63,230 nucleotides of DNA, from contig SGPM01000148.1 of the NCBI GenBank assembly GCA_004802725.1, forward strand, positions 1 through 63,230. Direction: 5' to 3'. The stretch's first letter is position 1. Every line of letters begins with the position of its first letter. Of this stretch, positions 37,177 to 49,031 are shown one piece after another. A program made the position numbers and the translations under genes. Source of the DNA: Antrodiella citrinella (taxonomy: Eukaryota; Basidiomycota; Agaricomycetes; Polyporales; Steccherinaceae). The notes beneath the pieces were generated by a model. The model saw nothing but the letters and a program-made list of their open reading frames with translations. It ran no database searches and was not told the origin of the DNA.

Positions 37177-40100
37177 TCATTTCCTCACTTCCTGATCCCC
37201 ATCTTCGCCTCGAGATCGCCAGACATCCGACATACTGTTCCGGGAGACAGCGTAGGGTCTACGAGAATCCATGGAAAGATCTTCGGAGGAGGACGAACTG
37301 TCCGAGCTCCAGGGAGGTTCGACCCGAGGATCTCGCTGCTGCGACCAACTTCCCCTGCCCATGAAGCTGTTCCTGCGCATAGAAGCGAATGGGGTGAATG
37401 TTTGCGAAGCCGTACGCAGCCTGCGTAAAAGGCCGCCCGCCGTCGTAGGGCTCCCAGGGGGTTGTGTTGGAGGCGGTCCTTCCGGCTCAGTGTCGACTGG
37501 TGGGGGAGGATCAGGCGTGGCACGTCCATAGTCAGACGCTACGACGGGCTCGCTGTTATCATCGACATTGAGATGGCTATTAGCCCAACGTCTGCGCAGC
37601 GCAGCAGCTCGTGTAGGATCGGCTGCAGCGTTTGTTGTCCGAGAAGACACGGACGCAGAGGGAGATGTTCTGTGCCGGGTGTGCCTGTGCGACCTTCCGG
37701 TGTTGTTGACAAATGCGTCTTCAGCATCGCTATCCATCGGCAGAGGTACATCATCAGAGACAGGAGGAGCGGATGTCATCAACGCGGAAGGAACGGGAAG
37801 TCGGGTACCGGTGACAGGTGCGGGGATAGCATCAGATTCAGCCTTCTGAGCCGGGGTACGGGGTATCGTGGCTTTCCGAACAGCCTGTCTGCCTAGTAAA
37901 ATCTGTTTCTCCAGGCGGAAGCGGTTCTCAATTATGTGCAGCTGTCAAAAGACGGCATCAGTCTCTCGAACTACCCAGAAGCAAATGATATGATGTACCT
38001 TCGGCCATGTAACAAGCTCGCCAACACTCATTTTCCTTCCCAGCTCTGCTTGCGTAGGATCACTCAGTATCTTCAAGAAATCCTATACAAAAAATGAGAT
38101 CTAGACCAGCCTCATTTACTCTCGTGACATACCGTGATACGCGCTCGTGGCCAAATTCTAAGACGTACGGTCAATAAATGTGACATTATGCTTATAGAAT
38201 GAACTCACGTTACAGTTCCATCGAACCTCTGCAGGAAAACACTTGACCAGTCCTGGCCCAAGACTTGGGGTAGAAGATCAAGATCACGAATGAGCTGAGA
38301 GAAGGTCAGATCGACAACTACAGACGACAAAAGACACGCAATACCTTGAAATTCTTCGTCAACTCAAGCTTCAACCATTGCTCTGCAGCAGAAAGCAGGA
38401 AGTTCCCTCGCCAGCCTGCAAAAGAAATCAATGCCTGTTGTATGCGAGATGAATAAGAGGCAGACCTTTGCCCTTGCGATGAGCTACTGGCTTGCCAGCA
38501 GAACCTCTCGGCGCGAAAAAGAATAAATGAACGTGAGGGTTGACTTGTGAGACTACAGTGTGTGTTACTATGAATCAAGATAGTTGTCAGCGAGTGGTGT
38601 CAGCGTCACGCAGATATAGATGGCAGACCGTTGAAATACAGATTGAGAGATTGTACAGGAATATCGACTCTGATAAAAGAGCCACGGTGAGCTTAAATCC
38701 TCAAACGACTTGCAAGGCGTGCGCTCACCTTAACGATCCATCTTTCCATTTGCTACCCCAACTCCATGGAACGATTGACCCGTCCTTCAGTTTGGACATC
38801 AATACGACGGGATTCAAGATGCCGGGAACGGCAGCGGAGGCCAAAACGGCACTCCAGATAACTGTATCCGGAGCAGTCATGTAGTTGAGGAGTTTCGTAG
38901 GCCTGTATAGAATGAGACGTGTATTCTGGTATATGTAAGGCAACCAGCACTTACGAATGACGATCGGCGGGGATAACAGATATGTTAAGGATACGTCCAG
39001 TTCGCAAGTAAGCTTCCTTGAAAGTCAGGGATCCGCGCGTGTAGTAATTGATCTGCAAATACATGTCAGTCATCATATTGCTTTACATATTTGCGTTCAC
39101 ATACTTTGCGAGCCCAGTCAATGCTGTCGAATCGAGCACCGGTCTTCCAAAATCGCTTTCCCCAGACCTTAAAAGGTTCCTCAAATGCAGTGATACGGGT
39201 TGCAAGCTCAGGGCAAAGCAGCTCGCGAAGTTCGGCGTCCGTATAGCAGCAAATCAAGGCAGCGATCAGACCACCAGCGGAAGTTCCAGATATCACTCGG
39301 GGTAACATGCCAGCATCCATGAAAGCCTTGACGACACCAAAGTGATCTATTAGAAGCGTTAGCAAGTCGCCTCAAAAAGGGGAGCGAGACTGACAGTATC
39401 CAAATGCAGCGCCTCCGGACAAACACAGTGCTGTAGTACCCAAATTTGTGTTGATGCTCTTGAAGAACCTCTTCTTCTCCTCGTTAGAAAGGTCAGGAGA
39501 CCTGCGAACAAATTCCAAGGCTTTCTCCTGTTCAGAGACGTATGCTGAAAGATACGTGGGATGAGGACAGCAGTTAGGTGGTTTATTGTACGATACATAC
39601 CTTCTATGAGGTCCTTGGTGCCATAAAATGTCTGACGAAGTAGATGAATGGTCAAGAGCAAATATGAGTAGTAACGTTGTACATACTTCGCTATAGAGTC
39701 TGGAAGGGGCAAAGGTGAGATTGTGAGGGCGAATCAGTTAGTCATGAATGACATACCTTGAAGATTCAATCCCGGCAAAGTTGGTTCGGACGCAAGTCTC
39801 AAGAACACCCATTAGTCCACGGGCATCATTCTTTTCCCGATGATTGCGCAGAGTTCGTAGCACCTTACAAAGCCATATGTAAGTTCCAAGCCCAACACAA
39901 ACTGCGCAAGTCCTACCTTCTTCACGAGCTTCCAATCATAGTATGGATCCTCATCCCCGATTTTCCACTCGTTGAATCCTAGGTAATCATCGAGAACTAG
40001 GGCCGCATCCTTCCATTCCTGGGGTCGAGGTGAGCATTCCTGAAGGGTGACATGATGCTATGAGTGTACCTGATATGTCCTGGCGTTCCGTAAACGTTTC

Positions 40101-40730
40101 CTGAGAAGGCCTTTCCTTCCCCTCCCTAAAGAAACCTATCAGCACCCTGGAATACGATGGCGGATATGATGCATACATGCAGATAACCATTCCTTCGCAT
40201 TAACGAGTTGGCGAATCAGTATGTAGAAACCGAATTCCACACCAATGAATAAGAATATAAGGGTCTATAGAGAAACGGAGAGGGGGCATTGAGATACATA
40301 TCACGCGTAGGCAGTCGATGGTACGTACCAAGAGCGGCCATCGGAGGAGAACGAACATCCATTCCTGCCCTTTATTAGGTGTCCGTGTCCCCTTCCTCCG
40401 TCTGAACAGGCATAAATGCCGGTCACCATAAACGAGTGAGAGACCGTAACATACCTACTAACTTTGATGTTGACTGGAGCGAAATCAGACAGTGCAGACA
40501 CCTTCCGGACGCGGCGCCCCATCGTAGGCGTGGTTGAGCCGCTTGGACCTCCAGGCGTGACCGGATCTGCAGTCTCATGGAAAATAGAGCCCTCTTCGGA
40601 CTTCAACGCATCCGCGAAGACCTGTATATGTCTTTACAAAATCGTTAACGTTAACGTCTCACACCGAATGGTTCGCCTTAGAACACTTACGGTTCTTCTA
40701 CATAACTTGCTGTAAGCAGGGTTGTCCTGT
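37177..40730 (-). CDS. Patatin-like lipid-droplet lipase (Tgl3/4/5 family), 5' end unresolved
   Basis: Many small exons. In order: DNPAYSKLCRRT, VFADALKSEEGSIFHETADP, a membrane stretch (TLIFLFIGVEFGFYILIRQL) followed by VNAKEWLSA, EWKDAALVLDDYLGFNEWKI, and the DUF3336-type part (LRTLRNHREKNDARGLMGVL, ETCVRTNFAGIESSRLYSET). The patatin core follows: oxyanion loop ALCLSGGAAFGYYHFGVVKA, nucleophile elbow ISGTSAGGLIAAL (GTSAG serine) and the dyad Asp in WKDGSLR. After it come VSQVNPHVHLFFFAPRG, SVGELVTWPKLHIIENRFRL and a Ser/Pro-rich acidic tail to the stop at 37177. Family members hydrolyse triacylglycerol or transfer acyl groups on lipid droplets. The first exon I can place is 40691-40730; its acceptor (CCCCCAG) needs an upstream exon ending in phase 2 that I could not find. 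Confidence 0.8.
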
Positions 40731-41538
40731 CTGGGGGACGGTGATTAGGATTAGAGGTGGCCGTTGGAGACATGCGCGAACGACCAGATGTAATGAATTT
40801 GAACCAGGTATTAAGAAGAATATGGCTTGGGGACGTGTGCAGGTCGGTATGTATGTTGAGGTTTACTATGGACCAGTGCCACCGTGACCCCACACTTCCG
40901 TCCATCACGTGACACACGTACATGTCACACTGTAGCATGCTACCGTACACCGTCCGACCCTGCAATATTCTTTCGCCTTTTGTACATGCGGACTTGTTGC
41001 ACATCTCCTTGTGATTCTGTACACAAGGGCTATGTGAGGGAGCGGGTGAGGATGCTATACGCTCCGTACAGGTCTAATTTGGTCGACCCGATCTTTACCA
41101 AGTGAGCAACCCATTTCTACGATGATGATACTTGGATGATACGAGCTGAACATGGATAGCCAGGACAATTCGGAGGCGTTGCACCGCTACCACTAGTCTT
41201 GTCGCAGTGTTGGTCAGTCTGCAGCCGTTGTCTGGTAACGTCGTAACGAGGCTGGACCTCCGTTGCCTGCTTGTGCGCGTCCAACTGGCGATGGCCGGAT
41301 AATCAAAGGCGTACAATCGTTGGATCAGATGAATATTTTGGCATTATGAGCCACTGAGAGGGCATGTGGAGTGAAACCAATGACCCATCGCAGTACATTG
41401 CGTTATTTTTAGACCCCTCCCCAGTCTTAAACGCTCGATACAAGGGCCTATATAAACCGCGGGTCGTCCTCCTACACCTCCTCAAGCTTCCATCTTCACC
41501 AACAACACCTTTACACCTCACTTTCATCTATATCTACA
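40731..41538. promoter_or_regulatory. Divergent region, lipase / CipC-like gene
   Basis: About 800 bases that probably hold the missing first exon of the lipase and the CipC-like promoter. An ATCACGTGAC E-box palindrome lies at 40904-40913. Nothing else was recognised. Confidence 0.4.
41449..41456 (+). promoter_or_regulatory. TATA box of CipC-like gene
   Basis: The word tatataaa lies 83-90 bases before the ATG at 41539, and a pyrimidine-rich leader (cctcctacacctcctcaagc) sits between them. This is the clearest TATA box in the window and fits a strongly expressed, inducible small gene. Confidence 0.7.
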
Positions 41539-42133
41539 ATGGGTTGGTTTGACGACGACTCTGACCAGGCTCAGGCCTACAACCAAGTACGTCTGCATCC
41601 CCTATGTCGACAACGATAACACACACTCAATGTGTCATTCAGGTTAACGAGGCCCCTCACAAGGCTGCGCTCTCGCACGAGCTGATCGGTGGTGCTGCTG
41701 CCTACGAGGTATGCATACATTGCTGTTGCTCGAATATCACTGGCTCACATCGTACCATAGGCTGAGAAGGCATGGCAACACCATCTCGAGAAGGAGGGTA
41801 AGCCCACCTCTCACGAGAAGGCCAAGGAGCTCATGTATGTCTGCTCATCGTTGTACTTTGCTGCTCTGTTCCTAACATCCGCATGTAGTGCTGGCTTCGC
41901 TGGTGCCTTTGTCGACCGCATCGTTGAGACTAAGGGTGTAAGTCTTCAATCAATCCCGCCACTCCGAGATTCCCACTGATCTTCGTTACGATACAGCTCG
42001 ACTTCGTTGACAAGGAGCGTGCCAAGCACCATGGTGAGTTGTAGTCTCAACCACTTCTGACGTGCTGTATTGATGTCTGTTTCTCTTGTCAGCCAAGCAG
42101 CAAGCCGAGGAGCAGCTCGCAAACGAGTACTAA
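41539..42133 (+). CDS. CipC-like small protein (DUF3759)
   Basis: Six small exons: 41539-41586, 41643-41708, 41761-41834, 41889-41937, 41997-42033 and 42093-42133. The protein starts MGWFDDDSDQAQAYNQ, continues VNEAPHKAALSHELIGGAAA and YEAEKAWQHHLEKEGKP, then has IAGFAGAFVDRIVETKG and a Lys/Glu-rich end. These are the hallmarks of the DUF3759 family, named for Aspergillus CipC, a protein induced by the antibiotic concanamycin. It is about 100 residues, probably cytosolic, and its biochemical role is unknown. It has the clearest TATA box in the window and codon use rich in C-ending codons, both suggesting high expression. Confidence 0.88.
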
Positions 42134-42559
42134 ACGGTTACTCTTGTCTCATATCGTGTCCAGATGAGAACATTAAATCAATGTATATGTATAAACTATT
42201 CGAATGGATTGCGTGCGATGAGCATCATTCCCTAGATGGATGCGCTACGCGTCACTCCGCAGTTTAAAGACAATCTCCACGAGGATGCAGTGAATCCGGT
42301 CAATGTGACGCGAGAATCGTCAGACTCCAAGTCAATTATTCGGCTTGGCCCTTCGGTTTGTCCAGCCCGAGCCCGGAGCCACTTGCAATTGGAATAGTTT
42401 TGATAGCGGTCCAGACCAGACACCGGAGTTTTCGTATCTGTGCCAAGCATGTCTCGAATTGACGAACAAACGAAACTTATTCGTTCGCAACGCCCAGGAT
42501 GATGCTCATCAACGATTTCGATAGGATGAGAACCACAACGATCAGTAAAAACGACTAGC
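42134..42559. other. Convergent intergenic spacer, CipC-like / ORC4
   Basis: Two genes end toward each other here, so it should hold both terminators. I see no gene and no repeat. Confidence 0.5.
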
Positions 42560-45444
42560 TCAAGTGGCTTTGCTAAACCATTTCTTGAGGCTTAGCTGCC
42601 CCATCTTCTCCACCACCTCCTTGACATCAATCCGATTTATCGAGCACCTGTAACGCATGAAACCCTTCGACGTCCCTTGCGAAGGAGCAGATACGACGAC
42701 CACAGCTCCAAGAGTAGCCAACCGCTCAAATTCCTGTACATAATCAGAATCAGACAAATGTTAAAGCTATACATGGGAAATGAATGAATGCGAGACTTAC
42801 GGCCATCAGAACCTCGCGACTGCATCGCACCATACCGATTCCACCTCCCTGGACCTGCACAGGAGCTGAATGGGATGTCCTTACTTGGTCACAGAAGGTT
42901 TCGTATAGCATCTCAAAAGTGAAGGTGTCGTGACCAGAAGTCCGCGCATGCATGGCCGCGATGAGAAGACACATTGATGGATACGTCACCGCTGGGTGCA
43001 TACAATCAGTCGTGCGCGCGCAGCGACGGTGATCAAACTATGAGCTTACCATGGAGGAACGTTATGGTGGGACACCGCTGGTTCTGGAGCGTAGCCACCA
43101 ATGATTTCGAAGAACGCGAAGTTGGCAACGGTGACGTCGGTGTGAGCTCTAGGATAAGAGGAATCTGAAATGGTGTCACTTTGCGTTATCTTGGCGATGA
43201 TGGAACACATACCAGAATTCGACTCAGCATGCGCAGATCTCGAGTCAGGGAGAAGGTATCCTGCAAAGCCTCTTGGACATCTGTATCATCCAAAAGCTTA
43301 TCCACTGCGGTGTCCCACTGAAGTGTCCACTCCTCAGAGGCCTCGACGTCAATGGGAGCGCATAGCGCACGTCGAGCTGTGCTTATCCAAACCGACAGCT
43401 CCCCGGGGCATGCGGTACGGAATATTCGACCTGAGAAGCGACTCTTCACTCGCTTCTCGAGTAAGTTGATGGTATCCACCCTGCTAGTTACTCCAATGAC
43501 AGCAAGGCCTTTCCCATTGGCACCGACCCTAGCATGCTGAACCGTATCGAAGAGACAATATAGCAGAGACTGGCGCGCATGCAGGGCGAAGAGGTCGAAG
43601 CCATCGAGTACAATGATTGTAGGTCGAGACAAGGTGGGTATCATTGAGATCAACGCCAATAGATGAGCAGGCGGCGGAAGTGCCAAAACCGACGGTTCTG
43701 CAGACTTGTCCAGGAAGGGGTTGTCGGCATCTTGGTTGGATTCGTCGTCAGGATCGTCAAGAGACATGAGTGACGTCCCAGACTGTTGCGCCAGCTGCCA
43801 CGCAATTTCGCGCATAGCGAGGCGGTCGTTGGTCTGCGCGTGACCTGAAAGGCGTATTACATTCGGCACTTCCGGAAGGGATGCTATAACATCTTCTACC
43901 AGCTAGAATACTGTTTAGCCTTCCACTGAGTCAAATGAAGGACAGTCCAATGTACTCACACGCGATTTCCCACTTGCACGGGGTCCAGTAATGAGACAAC
44001 TATTGCCTTCTCCGCGCTGAACAGTTCCCAAAAGGAGATTGGTGAGTTGCTTATGTGCAACTGAATTGGGATGAACATCCATGTCCTCTAGGTCCATCAT
44101 CTGTGGTAGTCTGTGTAGCGCACTGAGTGTAGCACGCTTCTGCGCCTCGAGATACAGTTCCACATCCTCCGCTGATGAACGGGAAGCCTCCTTAGCAGGA
44201 GAGGCGATAGCTTTGCCTTTGCCCTTGCCATACGTACGTCCGGGTGTACGTTTCGTAGGTGACAGGACCTCCACTGGTAGCTCTTCAGGAAATGTTTCCA
44301 GCTCATCGTCCTCTTCTACGATCGGTGTACTACGCTTCCGGGAGGGTTGAGGTGTCGCTGAGAATCTAGCTCTGGTGGGGGTCGAGGGTACGGGAAGTGA
44401 TTGGATCTTGGGAGATGGGGGCACCACAGACAGTGTGCGGGCACGTGAAGTCAACCCCTTGCTCTGACTCCTCAAACGTGAGGGAGTGGGTGGAGGTTCA
44501 ACACAGTCCAGGAACATTCGAGGCGTGCCCGCTGCAGAGCCATTAGGTCTGGGTAGAACCTTCGGTCGGGCACCAACACTTCTCGGAGGAGTGACGGGAG
44601 GGGAACTCGGGGGTGATCTCAAGAGCAACTCATCTGGTTCAGAGTCAGTTGATTGTGCTGCCTCCACCTCCTGCATGGGCTCTTCTGCTACCGCGACTTC
44701 TGCCAGTACCTCCACCGTGGCTGATTCTGCTTCCGCAGCCTCCAGTTCCTCCGCCGTTTCATTGAATAACTCCATCGCCGCCTCTTCTTCCTCTATCAAG
44801 TCTAATGCCTTATCATCTGGTTCTGCCAGTGCTTCGTCCAAAACTTTGGACCGTGATCGAGAGGCTGGTTTGCGCTTCCCTCCTCGCGCTCTCGGCGCTG
44901 GTCGGCCCCGAGCGGGAGGCTTAGACGACTTTGTGAGAGGTTTAGGCAGAATGGGGGCATTGTCAAGCTGGAGTTTAGATGAGCTAGCGACCGGTTCTTC
45001 TACGTCCGACGCAGACGATTCGGACGACACAATCTTCGTAGCTTGCGCCTTCTTCCTAGCCAGACCACCGTATGTAGCGTATTTCCTTACAGCTAGAGAG
45101 GCTGCAGGAACAGTTCCTAATTTCTTCGTAGTTGTTGATGCGCGAAGACGCGTCCTGGGTGGGGAGGGCGAAGAGGGAAAAGGCGGTCTGGCCGCTATAG
45201 CGGCAGGTTTGATTGGCTTTCGTCCACGTCGAGGTGGTGGTGGTAGTTCCTCGTCGTCATCCGAGCTATCAACTGCAACGTTCTCTATAGACGATGATGT
45301 TGGAGCCGTGCGACGACGAGCAAGAGGTCGAGGTGATACGGCCGTAGGTTGTGTCACGACTAGAGGACCTCCGCTTCGTGTTCTTCGTTTGGGAGGAGGT
45401 GAACCGTCCATATTTGCTTTGGAGGCCTTGCGTTTGACGGGCAT
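42560..45444 (-). CDS. orc4: Origin recognition complex subunit 4 with long AT-hook-like N-terminal extension
   Basis: The C-terminal half is an ORC/Cdc6-type AAA+ ATPase: Walker A CLITGPRASGKSR, Walker B PTIIVLDGFDLFALHARQS, sensor-like LAVIGVTSRVDTINLLEKR and DTFSLTRDLRMLSRIL. A winged-helix part follows (IPLILELTPTSP, LQNQRCPTITFLHAVTYPS, TFEMLYETFCDQVRTSHSAP, GGGIGMVRCSREVLM) with stop at 42560. Five exons; introns at about 43950-43903, 43189, 43050 and 42803. The first exon encodes about 450 residues before the ATPase, mostly disordered: MPVKRKASKANMDGSPPPKR, a PPPPRRGRKPIKP motif, KPPARGRPAPRARGGKRKP, acidic Glu/Ala stretches and PGRTYGKGKGKA. The RGRK and RGRP cores resemble AT-hooks. 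Orc4 binds origins in the origin recognition complex; the tail may help bind AT-rich DNA (inference). Confidence 0.92.
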
Positions 45445-45719
45445 AGTATAGAGGTGTTGATGTTATAAGTGAGACAGAACGACCAAGAGCAGGGACTTCA
45501 GCAATTCTCTTGCTGTGAGACAACGTTATTGTGTTCAGAGTTGCCTGTGACAGCAGACGCGATCGGACGCGTCTCGTCACGCATGTTACTCCCGGATGTG
45601 ACACTTCACATCTCAGATCTGCCTCTCACTGGCACTTCGACTCTACTCGCTCTCTTCGATCCCATACATCCCAGGCCAGACCTCTCGGAACCAAAAAGAA
45701 CGAGATACATAACTTTGAG
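45445..45719. promoter_or_regulatory. Divergent promoter, orc4 / med20
   Basis: 275 bases between two divergent ATGs. It contains the palindrome gacgcgtc (45567-45574). This resembles the MCB element ACGCGT, which in yeasts drives G1/S expression of replication genes, and orc4 is one of the two genes here. Confidence 0.5.
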
Positions 45720-46854
45720 ATGGGCTTTACAGGGTGCGTTTTCCTCGGTTTTGGTCTGCACAAATGGTCTTAATTTTCACACAAGTCTTGCGCGATGGAT
45801 CAATGCACCGACAACGGGTCTCGAGCTCATCAACCAGAACATAATGCGAAATCATCAAGTTCGTGCAGAATTCTACAGAGGGCCATCGCATTGAGCCGTT
45901 ACCACTCAGGGGCAATATCGCGGGAAATGGTTCTTGACCGTGAAGTCATTCCGGTCGACTCTTGGTAGCACGCCAGGATTCCAAGTTGCAGCGGAGCGTA
46001 CCATGTGTGCACTTACCATGAATGGTACGGCTGCCGTAAAATGTTCCCATTTTTGCAACATGTTCAGGGTATCTGTTCAGATAACGTGTTCGTTCTCTTG
46101 GAAGACCCTATGGCACCAACGAGAGCAGACGTCCTTCAACAAGCCGCTGCTTCCGGAGACGCAACACAGAACCAGTCCACGATTCTAGCGGGACCGTCAC
46201 ACTACCGAACAACATTCCTGACTCTGAGTCCATCGGGTGCGCTGGAGCAGTTGCTCAACCAGCTCAAAGCGCGTTGGGTCCCAGTCAGGCAATCTGGCGT
46301 CGTGTCGGCCTCCCAACCGCCTCGCGGTCAAGCTACAAGCCAAGGGCAGCAGCTCACCATAGATGGACATATCTTTTCTATTGGGAATGACTGGCTCGTT
46401 CGTGCTGGAAATGTCATACTGGCTGGAGGCGCAGTCAAAGGCATGTTTTTAGAAGTGCGTCCATGTCATTCTTTCCGTGTATCTTGTGTTGATATATTAC
46501 TAGGCTGAATACCTTCCATTACCTGGAATGCATACGCAGTCGAGCGATGGCTCTTCGGAGCTGTTATCGAATCTGCTCACCTCCGTTTTGCCAAATATTC
46601 CGGACGCAAGGATCGTCGCTGTTACAATCAGTGAAGCGCAACTGGAGGAGGTATTGTGGGACAGAGAAGAAGAACAAACGGAGCAGCAGAATCCTACCGA
46701 ACCGGAGAGGGACGACCCAGACGATATTTTCGTTACAGGGTCAGACGATCGCGATATTCCAAGCTATCGAAAAGGCGATTGGGTAGGGGTAGACCGAGAT
46801 CGAATATCAGCATTCTTGATCATGGGTGCGTTACGGTCAGAAGGGATACTGTAG
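45720..46854 (+). CDS. med20: Mediator complex subunit 20
   Basis: Five exons: 45720-45733, 45786-45858, 45910-46024, 46081-46454 and 46504-46854. The protein starts MGFTGLARWINAPTTGLELI and continues NQNIMRNHQGQYRGKWFLTV, KSFRSTLGSTPGFQVAAERT, MCALTMNDNVFVLLEDPMAP. Then come WVPVRQSG, LTIDGHIFSIGNDWLVRAGN and VILAGGAVKGMFLEAEYLPL. This is the Med20/TRFP domain, part of the Mediator head module that contacts RNA polymerase II. An acidic stretch (DREEEQTEQQNPTEPERDDP) lies near the C terminus, which ends SAFLIMGALRSEGIL. The first exon is only 14 nt and is supported by the frame on both sides. Confidence 0.9.
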
Positions 46855-47121
46855 ACAAGCTGGTCTCTATAGTAGTTATTTTACATCAGGAATATGGTCC
46901 TTGGATTTTCTGTACATGTAATGATGTATGCTTCAAAACATGAAGCGCGTGATTGCCAAACATGGTTTACGAAATTGCCTGAAGCGAAAACTTATGCGCC
47001 CCTCCCAGCTCCGAGTCGAAATGCAAACTCGGAATGACTCGTTCTCTGCTCAAGGCCACTCAAGTGAGCTGGAAAGGCTGCTCTTAGGATGACATGGCTA
47101 CTTCTTCATTCCACATCCACC

Positions 47122-49031
47122 ATGGCCATTAGTTGGACGAAGATATCCCATATCCCTCGCCGCTTTGTGCAGGCTCACACTGGCACCCGCTTCTCTTCGA
47201 CCGCCGTCCACTTCTATCAAAACAAGCAACTGGAGTTATATGCGTCGAAAGAGGCGAATCGACTCACGTTGAGACAACTTGTGATTTCCTTTCCCTTTTA
47301 TATGCCAGCGTTTTCTGAGACTACGGACGTCAGGTATTCTTTGGGCGGTCTATGAATGAGGAGCGTCTGATCAAAGTGCGTGCAAACCCACGTTATATGT
47401 TTGACATCAACTCACGACGTCGCTTTAGAGTGCCAACTATGTTCGGACAGAGTTACCCGTGCGGATTGCCCATCGACTGCGAGATTTACAGGCTTTGCCA
47501 TATGTTGTGGTGACTCAAGAAGGTGTTGCGAAGGTGTACGAGGTGAGTTACAACTTCCTCCCTTATAGAAGTTATCTGAACGTGTATTGTGATAGCTCTA
47601 TTGGACAGCCTTCAACAAGTATGTTCACCTGCTTGCATCTCTGCTTGATCTCACCATTCTGCTCGTGTAGATTTCGTCGGTATCCTGAAGTGAATACCCT
47701 TGCAGAGAATGACGCATTCTGTACATTCTTACGAAGTATCCTTGACGAACAGTGAGTTTACTGTCTCGTGTCACAACTCATGCCAAATTTACCTCTTAAA
47801 CAGCTCTACGGTTATACCAAATCTTTCCCTGGGACTGTCGCTATCCTCGCCCTACTTAGCCCCGGAGCGCCTAGATGCGTTCATGCGGCGCATGTTGGTG
47901 TCCAGGATATCCCGTCGTGTGCTTGCTGAACACCATGTAGCGCTAACTCAAGCATACAACAAGGACCGGCAAGGAATCGTTCCTTCTGGCGCCCCCGTCG
48001 GGATCATTCATACCGGACTGAATGTCAAGGAAAGCATCGAGCGCTGTGTAGCATATCTAAGAAGTCGCCCATACGATATTGATCAAGACATTGAATCTGC
48101 TAATGTCGATTGGTCGGAGGTTGTTGTTGATGGGCATCTTGACGCCACTTGTGCATATATTCGGGAGCATCTTGAGTACGCTCTCCTTACTTTGTTCTTG
48201 AAAGGGTTTCTCAACTTAGTTTTGCAGGTATATTGTATTTGAACTGCTGAAGAACGTATGTGCTGCAATAGCGTGTTCGTACGACACTCACTGAATTTAT
48301 GATGTTGGTAGGCATTCCGAGCCACTCGTCTGACACATCCAAATGCTTCCAAACTTCCGCCCATACGTGTCACGATTGTCGCCGCTGACAATCAAGTGAC
48401 CATTCGTATATCTGACCAAGGTATTGTTCTTTCCTCTGATTTAGCCTCGCATACTCATTATGTGAACAGGCGGTGGAATCATGAATTCCTATATATCAAC
48501 ACCATCTGATCTCTTCTCCTTCTCCCATGTACGAAATGCCACGAGACTTGACGACGCTCGTCTTGGAGCACTACGGACTGTCAGCACAAGCACCCGAGGC
48601 ATGAAAGCCACCGTTGATGAACAAGTGAACACTTGGCGACGTCAATCGAGCGGCGCAAACCCTGCCGGCACCACCCAAGATACTCCAGAACAGACTGCCG
48701 GCGTCGACCCACATCTAAGGATTGGGATTGGTCTCCCCATGAGCAATATCTTCGCCACGTTGGTGCACCGTTCTTGTCAATGGGCTTCATAAACTTAGGC
48801 TTTGCTCGCAGGTATTTCGGCGGTTCCCTGGAACTCGTCAGCATGGACGGCTATGGTACGTCTCGATCATCTACCGTGGTTGTCGGCTTGCTTGCTGACT
48901 CCGACCGGCACTCAGGAACGGACGTGTACTTGCGTTTGCCTCGATTGGTGAGTCTTCTCAAGTGCTTTCTGGTATCCATGTTGAGTTAACACGTACGGCA
49001 GGGAACGAACCTCGAGGGAATTGAAGTGTAG
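47122..49031 (+). CDS. Mitochondrial protein kinase of the PDK/BCKDK family
   Basis: About ten exons. The N terminus (MAISWTKISHIPRRFVQAHT) looks like a mitochondrial presequence; an in-frame ATG at 47089 is an alternative start. Then come LYASKEANRLTLRQLVFFGR, SMNEERLIKSANYVRTELPV, RIAHRLRDLQALPYVVVTQE and LYWTAFNKFRRYPEV. The GHKL-type ATPase boxes are visible: N-box EYIVFELLKNAFRATRLTHP, G1 ISDQGGGI, and G2-like GIGLPMSNIFATYFGGSLEL. The end is DVYLRLPRLGTNLEGIEV. These kinases phosphorylate the E1 alpha subunit of pyruvate or branched-chain 2-oxoacid dehydrogenase in the matrix. I cannot tell which substrate this one has. Splicing in the G2 exon needs the intron at 48764-48811. Confidence 0.9.

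Noticed and set aside
43050..43190. Alternative ORC4 frame reading TDVTVANFAFFEIIGGYAPE
   Set aside because: Codon quality is good, but this frame cannot join the flanking exons. The other frame gives IPLILELTPTSP ... LHAVTYPSMCLLIA, which fits ORC4, so the attractive frame is coincidental.
44486..45451. Plus-strand Ser/Gly-rich frame of 321 codons
   Set aside because: Antisense of the disordered ORC4 N terminus.
46010..46080. Alternative MED20 frame reading YHVCTYHEWYG
   Set aside because: It lies inside a 56-nt intron that, once removed, joins MCALTMN to DNVFVLLEDPMAP as in Med20.
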